42,897 nt of DNA from Patescibacteria group bacterium (GTDB lineage Bacteria > Patescibacteriota > Minisyncoccia > Phycocordibacterales > Phycocordibacteraceae). Location of the stretch: contig JAGWIS010000004.1 in the NCBI GenBank assembly GCA_028866135.1, positions 1 through 42,897 of the forward strand. The letters run 5' to 3'. The notes beneath the pieces were generated by a model that was not told the DNA's origin, did no database searches, and saw nothing but the letters and a program-made list of their open reading frames with translations. How positions within the stretch are numbered: position 1 is the first letter of the stretch; every line of letters begins with the position of its first letter. Below, piece after piece: positions 1 to 8,471 of this stretch. The translations under genes and the position numbers were made by a program.

Positions 1-492
1 CAGTGTTCTGAAGCGTTCGATACGATCGGGATCTTCATTGCTTGAAAGCGTTCCCCAATCATATTCAAGGAATACGAAATCTCTTTTACCGACGCGCAGC
101 AGCTCCCTAAGGGATTGAGCGCGCGTTTCCGGCAAGATGTTCATGAAGACGAATCGCTGATGTACGAGGTCAAACGTGTCATCAGCAAAAGGCAGGTTGC
201 GCACATCTCCCTGCACGCCATAAAAAGGAACCTGCTCTGCGGCAAGGGCCTGCTGCATGTTGGAAAGGGTGTCCGTCCGAAGTTCAAGAGGCACATACAT
301 ACCTCCTTTCCCGGCGACATATTCAGCAAGGCCCGTGTTTGGTCCGCTGCCGGAATCAAGCATCTTCTTCCCCTCTAAGGGGAATCGATCCAATATCGTC
401 TCGGAGACAAGGTTCGGATATTCGATTTTCTTCAGACGTTCCAAATCTTCTTTAGGGCTCGTTTTCTGTTTATAAAATTCTTTTTTCTCCAT
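1..492 (-). CDS. class I SAM-dependent methyltransferase, partial (C-terminus off the window edge)
   Basis: Manual minus-strand translation from ATG at 492: MEKKEFYKQKTSPKEDLERLKKIEYPNLVSETILDRFPLEGKKMLDSGSGPNTGLAEYVAGKGGMYVPLEL...VQGDVRNLPFADDTFDLVHQRFVFMNILP; motif I and post-I pattern. Open to the window edge, so absent from the ORF track. Confidence 0.8.
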   Translation of the reverse strand, partial: MEKKEFYKQKTSPKEDLERLKKIEYPNLVSETILDRFPLEGKKMLDSGSGPNTGLAEYVAGKGGMYVPLELRTDTLSNMQQALAAEQVPFYGVQGDVRNLPFADDTFDLVHQRFVFMNILPETRAQSLRELLRVGKRDFVFLEYDWGTLSSNEDPDRIERFRTL

Positions 493-503
493 GTGCAATG
501 TTT

Positions 504-1463
504 TTACGCGACGCCGATGGCTTTCCTTACCTTTTCCATTTTCGCTTCGCTTATGGCGCGGGCTTCAGCCTTCCCTTTCGCGAGGATCTCGTCGACGATG
601 CTGGGATTGCTTTGGAGCTCTTCATATTTTGCTCGCATGGGCGCGAGATAGCGATCGAGGTCAACGATGAGCATTTCTTTCAGCGTCTTGTAGTTGCCCG
701 CATTACTACCATATATGGTAGTAAGCTCCGCTTCGCTCCGCACGAGCCGGTGGATCCGGTACACGTTCTCGGGGCGTTCGCCGGAAGAATCCGTGACTAT
801 GCTCATCACGCATTTCGCGAGCTCGTCGTGCGAAGCAAAGAGCGGAATCACGTTTCCATAGCTTTTGCTCATCTTCTGGCCGTCGGTGCCAGGGACGACT
901 GCTACATCCGGCATGATGTATGGCTCGGGAAGCGTAAACACGTCTGCTCTGAAGACGCGATTGAATTTCTCTGCGGTATCGCGCGCAATCTCGATGTGCT
1001 GTTTCTGATCTTGCCCCACTGGCACGACCGCCGCGTCGTAGAGCAAAATGTCAGCAGCCATCAGCATCGGGTAGTTGAAGGTCCCGACAGTGATCTCTTT
1101 ATTTTTCGCCTCGGCGTCCTTGAATGCGTGCGCACGCATGAGGTACGGCATGGTGGTGATGGTGTCGAAAATCCAACCGAGCTCGGTGTGCGCCGGCACA
1201 TCCGACTGCTTGAAAAAGACGACCTCTTTCGGGTCGAGGCCGATGGCGAGGTATGCCATCACGAGCTCGCGCGTGCGTTTGCGCATCTCTTCCGCATCCT
1301 GCACGGAGTTCAGTGCGTGATAATCAGCAACGAAAATGAAGCATTTGTATTTTCCCGAGCGAAAAAGGTCGACCTGCTGGCGCATCGCGCCAAAATAATT
1401 ACCGATATGCAGGTCACCGGTCGGCTTCACGGCAGAGACGAGAACGGGCTTCGAATGTGCCAT
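504..1463 (-). CDS. trpS: tryptophan--tRNA ligase
   Basis: SAVKPTGDLHIGNYFGAM (HIGH-like) and KMSKSYGN (KMSKS) motifs; full class I TrpRS-like length. Confidence 0.95.
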   Translation of the reverse strand: MAHSKPVLVSAVKPTGDLHIGNYFGAMRQQVDLFRSGKYKCFIFVADYHALNSVQDAEEMRKRTRELVMAYLAIGLDPKEVVFFKQSDVPAHTELGWIFDTITTMPYLMRAHAFKDAEAKNKEITVGTFNYPMLMAADILLYDAAVVPVGQDQKQHIEIARDTAEKFNRVFRADVFTLPEPYIMPDVAVVPGTDGQKMSKSYGNVIPLFASHDELAKCVMSIVTDSSGERPENVYRIHRLVRSEAELTTIYGSNAGNYKTLKEMLIVDLDRYLAPMRAKYEELQSNPSIVDEILAKGKAEARAISEAKMEKVRKAIGVA

Positions 1464-1648
1464 GGGACTACGATACCATGAAGCAATACGCGCTGCATCG
1501 CGGCAAGGTAGAGATATACGAGCAAGGTTCCAAAAATTGATATTCCCAGAAGGAATTCCGTATCATCGAGAAACGGGTTTTGGAACCCCCGTTCTGGGCC
1601 GTATCTTCGAGCTGAATCGAACGTTTGCGACCACCGGGTCGTTAGAGG

Positions 1649-1732
1649 TGCGCCGGGAAGGATTCGAACCTTCGAACGCATGTAGCGGGGCGGTTTACAG
1701 CCGCCATCCTTTAACCACTTGGATACCGACGC
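1649..1732 (-). tRNA. tRNA-Tyr (anticodon GTA), class II long variable arm, CCA not fully encoded
   Basis: Acceptor GCGTCGG/CCGGCGC, anticodon arm GGCGG-CTGTAAA-CCGCC, T-arm GAAGG-TTCGAAT-CCTTC, variable-arm stem CGC/GCG. Confidence 0.9.
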
Positions 1733-2502
1733 GAGAACTTGTCAAATCGACGACGATGCTTATCGTTTGCAGGCGCGATTTCCTTGAAGAATCGCTCTAC
1801 GTCCCTGCGTTTTGTGATGTATACCTTATAAGCACTCGCCTCCGATGCTTTGTATCCTAGCTTTCGAAGTATCTCTTGTAAAGCGAGCAGTAATGGAGCA
1901 GATCTATTTGTAAGAGATATCTGAATGCCGAAACGCAGGTTGTATACAGATCCGTCGGTATCGAAAAAACCGCGCGCAAATGCCTCCATGTATTTCTTAT
2001 CGCTCATGATCCACTTGGGTACTCCCACTTGAGCCGCGACCTTGTTTTCGACGAGCCCCTGTTCCTTCAACCACTTAGCAATCAACGTGGAGCCGATATA
2101 TACATCGCGATATCCAGACTTTTTGACAGAAATCGTCGCTTTGACTTTAAATAATTCCTGCATGAGTTTTTGCACATACTGTACATACGGGAGTTCTTTC
2201 GTTCCTAAAGTAACAATGGTTTGAAAATGCGATATGTGCCCGTCACCGAGCATAATGCCCAAAAATTCCGCTAGTCGAATAGACTGTTTCGGAAGCTGGA
2301 TGTCGTTTCTTCGATTCTGATACCGTAGTTTTTTCTCAGGAGTGGTCTTGATACCGAGTCGACGTATTCGATCAAATACTGTTTGATATGGAATGTTAAG
2401 TTCTTTCCCAATTTCGCCTATCGATTTATTTTGCGTGGCGTACAGAGAATACAGTTCTTTTCTATATATAGCTTCTTCATCTTTCGTCCATCGTCGGGCC
2501 AT
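1711..2502 (-). CDS. HTH + double-motif LAGLIDADG-type homing endonuclease; 3' end overlaps tRNA-Tyr
   Basis: N-terminal HTH-like SIGEIGKELNIPYQTVFDRIRRLGI; LAEFLGIMLGDGHIS and FARGFFDTDGSV LAGLIDADG motifs; stop TAA lies in the tRNA D-loop. Confidence 0.85.
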   Translation of the reverse strand: MARRWTKDEEAIYRKELYSLYATQNKSIGEIGKELNIPYQTVFDRIRRLGIKTTPEKKLRYQNRRNDIQLPKQSIRLAEFLGIMLGDGHISHFQTIVTLGTKELPYVQYVQKLMQELFKVKATISVKKSGYRDVYIGSTLIAKWLKEQGLVENKVAAQVGVPKWIMSDKKYMEAFARGFFDTDGSVYNLRFGIQISLTNRSAPLLLALQEILRKLGYKASEASAYKVYITKRRDVERFFKEIAPANDKHRRRFDKFSRRYPSG

Positions 2503-2563
2503 CTTTTCATTCTAACATTGACTACTCCGATACTACTCACAATATACAAAAACTGCGAATAAG

Positions 2564-3883
2564 TTATTTCAAAACGAGGATGAGGACGCCCTGCCTGCCT
2601 TTGCGTACGAGCGCGTAGCCGTGGGAGAGGTCTCCCTGAAATATCTTCTGATCGGGATTCTCGATGGCCTGTCCGGAGAGCGAGATGCCCTTCCCTTCGA
2701 TGAGCCGGCGAGCGTCTGACTTGGAGGAAGCGAGGCCGCTCGAGACGAGCGCTTCGGTGAGGGAAAATCCATTTTCAATATCTTTTTTCGAGAGCTTTAC
2801 TGACGGGGCTTCGGCAAGCGCCACCGCGAGCGCCTCGCGGGAGAGCTGGTCGAAAGGCGTGGTGCCGAAGAGTGCGTCGGTTGCGGCCGCTGCTTGCGCG
2901 GTGTCGAGCGGGCCGTGGACGATCTCCGTCACGAGACGTGCAAGCGTCTCCTGGGCTTCGCGATCGCCCGGGTTACGGCGATGAAGCTCCATGAGCGCAT
3001 CGATTTCAGCGGGCGGGAGAAAGGTGTAGGTCTTGAGGTATTTTTCGATATTCGCGTCCGGAAGATTTATCCAGAACTGGTAGAAGCGGAATGGCGAAGT
3101 CTTTTTCCGGTCGAGCCAGACGGCGTTCCCTTCCGACTTCCCGAACTTCTTGCCAGCTGCGTCGGTCACGAGCGGCATGCCGAGCGCGTAGACTTGCTTT
3201 CCTAGGCGCTTGCGGATGAGATCGACGCCCGAGAGGATGTTTGTCCACTGATCGGAGCCGCCGACTTGGAGGTCGACTCCGTATTTTTCATGGAGCGTCA
3301 GATAATCGAATGCTTGGAGGAGCGCGTAGGTGAATTCGGTATAGGAAATGCTTTCATCCGGCGTCTCAAGGCGCTTCTTGATGATGTCGCGCTTCACGAG
3401 GTCATTTACTGTAAAGTGCTTGCCGACATCACGCAGAAACGGCAGCAATTTCACTTTCGAGAGCCAGTCGACGTTATCGACCATCTTGAAGGACGAGGTG
3501 CCAAGAATAGTTTTCAGCTGCTTTTGCAGAGCGCGTGTATTTGCGGCAACAGTCTTCTCGTCGAGGAGGACGCGCTCGCCTTTCTCTTTCGGATCGCCTA
3601 TTTGGCCGGTCGCGCCGCCCACGAGAAAGACGAGCTTGTGGCCCGCATTGCCCAGGCGCTTCATCAGGAGGACGACAGCAAGATTGCCGACCTGGATCGA
3701 ATCGCTCGTGGGGTCGATGCCGAGATAGGCGGTCCGAGGAGCCTTCAAAATCTCCTCTGGAGAAGCCGAAGAAAGTTCTATTAGGTCGCGGGCTTTCAGT
3801 TCGTCAGCGAGGCTTGCCCCGTTAGAACCGTGCCGCTCGGAACGATTATTTGCCGCGGATGACGGTATCATATACGGGGACAC
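2564..3883 (-). CDS. tyrS: tyrosine--tRNA ligase (start may be further downstream)
   Basis: YLGIDPTSDSIQVGNL, QVGGSDQWTNI, KKFGKSEGNAVWLD, C-terminal S4-like domain. Confidence 0.95.
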   Translation of the reverse strand: MSPYMIPSSAANNRSERHGSNGASLADELKARDLIELSSASPEEILKAPRTAYLGIDPTSDSIQVGNLAVVLLMKRLGNAGHKLVFLVGGATGQIGDPKEKGERVLLDEKTVAANTRALQKQLKTILGTSSFKMVDNVDWLSKVKLLPFLRDVGKHFTVNDLVKRDIIKKRLETPDESISYTEFTYALLQAFDYLTLHEKYGVDLQVGGSDQWTNILSGVDLIRKRLGKQVYALGMPLVTDAAGKKFGKSEGNAVWLDRKKTSPFRFYQFWINLPDANIEKYLKTYTFLPPAEIDALMELHRRNPGDREAQETLARLVTEIVHGPLDTAQAAAATDALFGTTPFDQLSREALAVALAEAPSVKLSKKDIENGFSLTEALVSSGLASSKSDARRLIEGKGISLSGQAIENPDQKIFQGDLSHGYALVRKGRQGVLILVLK

Positions 3884-3920
3884 GGTTTCTAATGGGGGTC
3901 ATGGCGAAACTATACCACGC

Positions 3921-5699
3921 CTATTCTTCAAGGAATCCTCCCGATTGGTGGCTCCAGAGCTCCGCGTAGAGGCCTCTTTGCGCGACGAGTTCCTCATGCC
4001 GCCCGTCCTGGATTATCCGCCCTTCTTCGAGGACGAGGATCCTGTCGAGGTGCCGTATGGTCGATAGACGATGCGCGATGACCAGAGCGGTCTTGTCTTT
4101 CATAAGCTCCCACAATCCCTCCTGAATATATTTCTCCGACTCAGAATCGAGCGAGCTCGTCGCTTCATCGAGAATAAGTATCGGGGCATTCTTTAGCATC
4201 GCGCGGGCTATGGCGATGCGCTGCCGCTGTCCTCCTGAGAGCTTGACGCCGCGCTCGCCCACGAGCGTCTGATACCCATGAGGCAATTTCTCTATGAACT
4301 CATCGGCTCGCGCAAGCTTTGCTGCGCGCCGCACTTCTTCCTCGCTTGCATGAGGACGAGCGTAGGCGATGTTGTCGAACAGCGAACGATGGAAGAGGAG
4401 AGGCTCCTGCGGAACGTACGCTATCGCGTCGCGCAAGGATTGCTGCGAAACGGTCCGTATATCCTGCCCGTCGATCGTCACTGCCCCGGACTCAAGATCA
4501 GCAAATCTGAGCAGGAGCTTCGTGATGGTCGTCTTCCCTCCTCCGCTTGGGCCCACGAGTCCCACGCGCTCACCTCCGCGGATCGAAAGATTGAAGTCGT
4601 TCAGGAACGGCTCGTCCGCACCGTAGCTGAAGCGCACCTTCGTGCAGACGATGTCCGCGCGCGACACCTTCAGCTCGGTCGCATTCGACGAATCTCTGAT
4701 CGCCGGAGGCTCAAGGACGAGCTGGGTGAATTCCGCAGCCTCGCTTATCGCCGACTCGAGGTTGCGATAGACGCGGTTGATTTCCCAGAATACTCGCGTG
4801 ACGAGCGCGTAGTAGGAGAACGCCACGACGACCGTGCCGGGCGGAAGCCCAACGTTCCCGACAAAATAGATGGTCGCCATAAGGCCGATGACGTTGGTAA
4901 GAACGTAGAGCGGTGAAATGACCACGTCGAACCGCAGGTTCTGGTAATCAGCGGCTCCTTTGAACTTGTTCGTATAATCGAGCATATCAATCCCGAAGAG
5001 CCCTTGCTCCTGACTTTCTTTTGCGAACGATTTCACCGCGAAGATATTCGTGATGACATCCGAAATGTCTCCCGACACTTTGCTTGCCGCTGCGTGGCGC
5101 AGCGCCACGAGCTTTGATCGCCTACGAATGATGGGGAGCGCAATCGTTATTACTACAGCGAGCGAAAGCACGAGGAGAGTGGGCAGCCAGAGAGAGTAGC
5201 GACTAAGCACTATAACCGCAAAAGTGAGCGATAGAAGATTCGATACGATATTGAAAACGAAGGTATCCGTTAACGTCTCGAAGTGCCGAAAGAATGAGGT
5301 GGCCTTTTTCGTCAGGGATCCGACGAAGTTGTTGGTATAAAAATCGTAATCTCGATTGACCAGCTGCCGAAACGAGATGTTCCCCAGCTCGTTCATTCCG
5401 GCTGCCTCTACTTTGGCCAAGAAGTACATCCCGAAGCGCCACAAGACTTCACCAAACAGCCAGAGCCCCGCAAAAAGGGCGATGTATGGGCCTACCGAGG
5501 TCAGCGATACCTTGTCTCCCGCCGCGAGCATATTGACGAGATGCGCGATGATGAGCGGTGGCGCAAAAAATACGAAGATGTTCCCTATGGCAGGCAAAAG
5601 AAAACCGCCGAGCGAATAAAACGGATGGCGCCTGTATTGGCGGCCGTACGCCCGTAACACTTCGCGGACCGCCTCACGAGAAATCGGCTCATCGTTCAT
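3921..5699 (-). CDS. ABC transporter, fused permease + ATP-binding protein (MsbA-like)
   Basis: Walker A GPSGGGKTT, signature LSGGQRQRIAIARA, Walker B ILILDEATSSLD, N-terminal TM domain. Confidence 0.93.
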   Translation of the reverse strand: MNDEPISREAVREVLRAYGRQYRRHPFYSLGGFLLPAIGNIFVFFAPPLIIAHLVNMLAAGDKVSLTSVGPYIALFAGLWLFGEVLWRFGMYFLAKVEAAGMNELGNISFRQLVNRDYDFYTNNFVGSLTKKATSFFRHFETLTDTFVFNIVSNLLSLTFAVIVLSRYSLWLPTLLVLSLAVVITIALPIIRRRSKLVALRHAAASKVSGDISDVITNIFAVKSFAKESQEQGLFGIDMLDYTNKFKGAADYQNLRFDVVISPLYVLTNVIGLMATIYFVGNVGLPPGTVVVAFSYYALVTRVFWEINRVYRNLESAISEAAEFTQLVLEPPAIRDSSNATELKVSRADIVCTKVRFSYGADEPFLNDFNLSIRGGERVGLVGPSGGGKTTITKLLLRFADLESGAVTIDGQDIRTVSQQSLRDAIAYVPQEPLLFHRSLFDNIAYARPHASEEEVRRAAKLARADEFIEKLPHGYQTLVGERGVKLSGGQRQRIAIARAMLKNAPILILDEATSSLDSESEKYIQEGLWELMKDKTALVIAHRLSTIRHLDRILVLEEGRIIQDGRHEELVAQRGLYAELWSHQSGGFLEE

Positions 5700-5711
5700 G
5701 GAGAGAGCACC

Positions 5712-6263
5712 TTACCGGGCGAGGAAGAAGAGGCCGATGGCAGGCGCGGAGAACCACCAGAAGAAGAAGGCTTTCGGCGCAAAGAGCGCGTCGATTGCAG
5801 GCGTGAAAGTATAGACATTTGCGACCGGGAATACGTGGTAGGCAAGCGCGAGAAGGAATCCCGCGCCAAGGAATGAAAGCGTGAAGAGTCCGAATATGCC
5901 GATGTAGAGGAAGTCGGAGACGACGACGCGACGTAGAATGATATAAAAAATAATTGCGAAAAGAGCGTAGAGCCCGATCTGCGCAAGCAGCGCGGTCATT
6001 GCCGGTGCCGTCGGCAGATACGACATGTACGGGAACATCAGATAGAACGTGTATGCAGAATAGAAGGAGAGCATGAGGGCGACGAAGGGTCCGCGCCCGA
6101 CGTAATACGCGAAGAGGAAAAAGAGCCCGAGCAGGATGAGGATGATGAGGAAATCGCTCGCCGCATTCCAGACCGTAAAGGCGTAGTGGGTTGCGAGCGT
6201 GTTTACCTGAGCGATTGCTTCGGTGGCAGAAGTAGCGGTCGGCATGAAGACAGTATACCCCAT
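5712..6263 (-). CDS. hypothetical multi-pass membrane protein
   Basis: Several hydrophobic segments; minus-strand ORF between ABC transporter and dnaJ. Confidence 0.75.
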   Translation of the reverse strand: MGYTVFMPTATSATEAIAQVNTLATHYAFTVWNAASDFLIILILLGLFFLFAYYVGRGPFVALMLSFYSAYTFYLMFPYMSYLPTAPAMTALLAQIGLYALFAIIFYIILRRVVVSDFLYIGIFGLFTLSFLGAGFLLALAYHVFPVANVYTFTPAIDALFAPKAFFFWWFSAPAIGLFFLAR

Positions 6264-6325
6264 GAGATAATAGTTTTCGTGTACGAAGCACGACCCAGTT
6301 TCGGATATCTCACGGGGTATATGCC

Positions 6326-7414
6326 TTAGAGCCCCTCGGATTTGAGCTCCTCCACAGTCTTGCGCGCCTTGCCTGAGAGCTTGTGCGGAAGCGCCACTTC
6401 AAGCCGGATGATGAGGTCGCCCCGCCCACCCTCAAAGGGAATACCTTTCCCCGCCACCCGCAGATGCTCTTCCGCGCGCTTCATGGGCGGAATCTTCACC
6501 TCGAGCGTCTTCCCTTCCAAAGTTTCCACGGAGACGCTCGTGCCGAGCATCGCGTCCGTGAGCTTCACCGAGAGATTCATGGTCAGGTTTGAGCCGTCGC
6601 GGCGGAACACCGGATGCGGCTTCACGTGGATCTTCACGTAGAGATCGCCGGCGACACCCGTCTTCACCGCCTCGCCCTGCTGCGGCATGCGAATCATCTC
6701 GCCGTTATCGATGCCGGCAGGGATGTTTATTTTTATTTCTTCCTGCTTGCGGAGGACGCCGTGACCTTTGCATTCCGTGCACTTCTCTTTCGGAATCTTT
6801 CCGGTGCCGTCGCAAGCGGTGCAGGCGCGCACGCTCGTGAACTGCCCAAGGATGGAATTGCGCATCTCGTGGACGCGGCCGCTGCCGTTGCAGGTTTTGC
6901 AGGTCTCAAGCTCGGTGCCGGGCTTGCCTCCCGTGCCGCGACAGACCGCGCAGGTGGAAACTTTTGCAAGCAGCACCGAACGAGTCGTGCCAAAGACAGC
7001 GTCTTTGAAAGGAATTTCGAGGTCGATGGAGATATCGCGGCCGCGGGGCGTGCGGGCCTGGCCACGCCCGCCTCCGAAGATGTCGCCAAAGATGTCTCCG
7101 AAATCGAAGTCCACGCCGCCCTGCCCGAAGCCCTGCTGGAATCCGTTGAAATCAAATCCGCCAAATCCTTGCGCACCCGCCTGGCCGCCTCTCGGCGCGC
7201 CTCCGGCAAATGCTTGGCCGTACGCATCGTATTCGCGGCGCTTCTTGTCGTCGCTCAGGACCGAGTACGCCTCGGTTATTTCTTTAAACTTCGATTCGTC
7301 GGTGCCGCCTTTGTCGGGGTGATATTTGTGCGCGAGCTTGCGGAACGCCTTCTTGATATCTTCTTTGGTCGCTTTCCGGTCGACGCCGAGCACGTTGTAA
7401 TAGTCTTTCGCCAT
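6326..7414 (-). CDS. dnaJ: chaperone protein DnaJ
   Basis: J-domain with HPD ([10 protein letters not shown]), four CxxCxGxG-type repeats, C-terminal domain. Confidence 0.96.
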   Translation of the reverse strand: MAKDYYNVLGVDRKATKEDIKKAFRKLAHKYHPDKGGTDESKFKEITEAYSVLSDDKKRREYDAYGQAFAGGAPRGGQAGAQGFGGFDFNGFQQGFGQGGVDFDFGDIFGDIFGGGRGQARTPRGRDISIDLEIPFKDAVFGTTRSVLLAKVSTCAVCRGTGGKPGTELETCKTCNGSGRVHEMRNSILGQFTSVRACTACDGTGKIPKEKCTECKGHGVLRKQEEIKINIPAGIDNGEMIRMPQQGEAVKTGVAGDLYVKIHVKPHPVFRRDGSNLTMNLSVKLTDAMLGTSVSVETLEGKTLEVKIPPMKRAEEHLRVAGKGIPFEGGRGDLIIRLEVALPHKLSGKARKTVEELKSEGL

Positions 7415-7456
7415 GAGCCGATTATACGCCTCCTGGTTTTCGTATGCAAAAAGAAA

Positions 7457-7482
7457 AACGGCACGAGGTGTCTCGTGCCGTT
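7457..7482 (-). terminator. Rho-independent terminator after the 7504-7911 gene
   Basis: AACGGCACGAG-GTGT-CTCGTGCCGTT (11 bp); minus-strand tail GTTTTTCTTTTTGC. Confidence 0.88.
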
Positions 7483-7503
7483 CATTCGCCCAGGAAGGAA
7501 GGT

Positions 7504-7911
7504 TTAGTTCGCGTTGGCCATCTTCTCAAGCGGGAGAGGGCGGCTCTTTCGGATCTGCTCCGAGCGCTTGTCCGTATAGAGCAGCCAGTTACCCCGATCC
7601 TTTTGGAGGACGATCTCCTTTATATTCAACAGAAACGCGCTGTTGTCCTCATGCGACAACATATCGTCCTGCGAGACAACTTGGGGTTCGTAAACGGTAG
7701 AGGCACCGTCGTCGATCCGGAAGACTCTGTCGTCCGTGAGAACCAGGTAAGCCCCGATGCACTCTTTCGTTTCTTTGCACAACCTCATCGCGGTTCGAAC
7801 CGTTGCGATGTGCACATCGGTTGCCAGGTCGGCAATTAAGACCAAAAGAGGGACCGTACACAGGACAGAGACAGTGGTCAGATTCAGAACGGTTTGCATT
7901 CTGGCTTTCAT
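7504..7911 (-). CDS. hypothetical protein with N-terminal hydrophobic segment
   Basis: [32 protein letters not shown]...; upstream AAGGAG SD, own promoter and terminator. Confidence 0.7.
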   Translation of the reverse strand: MKARMQTVLNLTTVSVLCTVPLLVLIADLATDVHIATVRTAMRLCKETKECIGAYLVLTDDRVFRIDDGASTVYEPQVVSQDDMLSHEDNSAFLLNIKEIVLQKDRGNWLLYTDKRSEQIRKSRPLPLEKMANAN

Positions 7912-7964
7912 ACACCTTATCTCCTTCGTTGGGGTGAGTGAAATGTTCAATTCAGTCCGGTGGT

Positions 7965-7992
7965 AGTATACACGAACTATGTAAACTGTCAA
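7965..7992 (-). promoter_or_regulatory. sigma70-like promoter of the 7504-7911 gene
   Basis: Minus strand TTGACA - 16 nt - TATACT. Confidence 0.75.
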
Positions 7993-8056
7993 GTCCCCGC
8001 GGAGCGGGGGCTTGATTTGCTATGTTTTATGCCACTTCTCGAAAGAGCATGGATGT

Positions 8057-8359
8057 CTAGCAATATTTCACCAATCGAAAACCTTTCCATGCTCTTCTTT
8101 TCATTCGTCCGGAATCTCCCCGATATAATTTCAATTCGCGGGAAAGGACGAATGTCTTGCCTCCAGGAGTAAGGATATCCACGACTTGATCTGCGGCTAG
8201 CGCCAATATTCCTTTGGTTTTTCTCACGGCCACGACTTCAAAGGGGCCAGTTCCATAATGCTTAACCTTGAATTTGGTCCTCCCCATTGATTCTTCCGTG
8301 GATTGTTCCAGATCCCAAACAACAAGGTCTCCTTCTTTGAATTTTAAGTCGCTACTCAT
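8057..8359 (-). CDS. hypothetical protein (small beta-rich-looking protein)
   Basis: MSSDLKFKEGDLVVWDLEQSTEESMGRTKFKVKHYGTGPFEVVAV...; GGAGG 6 nt before ATG. Confidence 0.7.
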   Translation of the reverse strand: MSSDLKFKEGDLVVWDLEQSTEESMGRTKFKVKHYGTGPFEVVAVRKTKGILALAADQVVDILTPGGKTFVLSRELKLYRGDSGRMKRRAWKGFRLVKYC

Positions 8360-8471
8360 TTGCATCCTCCTCAAGCATCCTGCCACTCACTCATGGCGGG
8401 AAGCATTTGGTTAAGATTTCAACAAAAGAACCTCTGGCTATCTTGCCCCCAAAATGCCTAGATGTCAAGAT

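Noticed and set aside
498-1481. 327-aa plus-strand ORF opposite trpS
   Set aside because: Shadow ORF of a clear TrpRS gene in GC-rich sequence; no recognisable domain.
2521-2538. Two ACTACTC direct repeats upstream of the tRNA-Tyr-linked endonuclease as target-site duplication
   Set aside because: Only 7 bp, 4 bp apart, and both on one side of the ORF; not a convincing insertion footprint.
7785-7800. CGGTTCGAACCG resembling a tRNA T-arm
   Set aside because: No acceptor, D or anticodon arms around it; it lies within a coding ORF.
7994-8009. CCCCGC-GGA-GCGGGG hairpin as terminator of the 8057 gene
   Set aside because: No U-tract on the minus strand; it directly precedes the -35 of the next promoter. 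Left unassigned.
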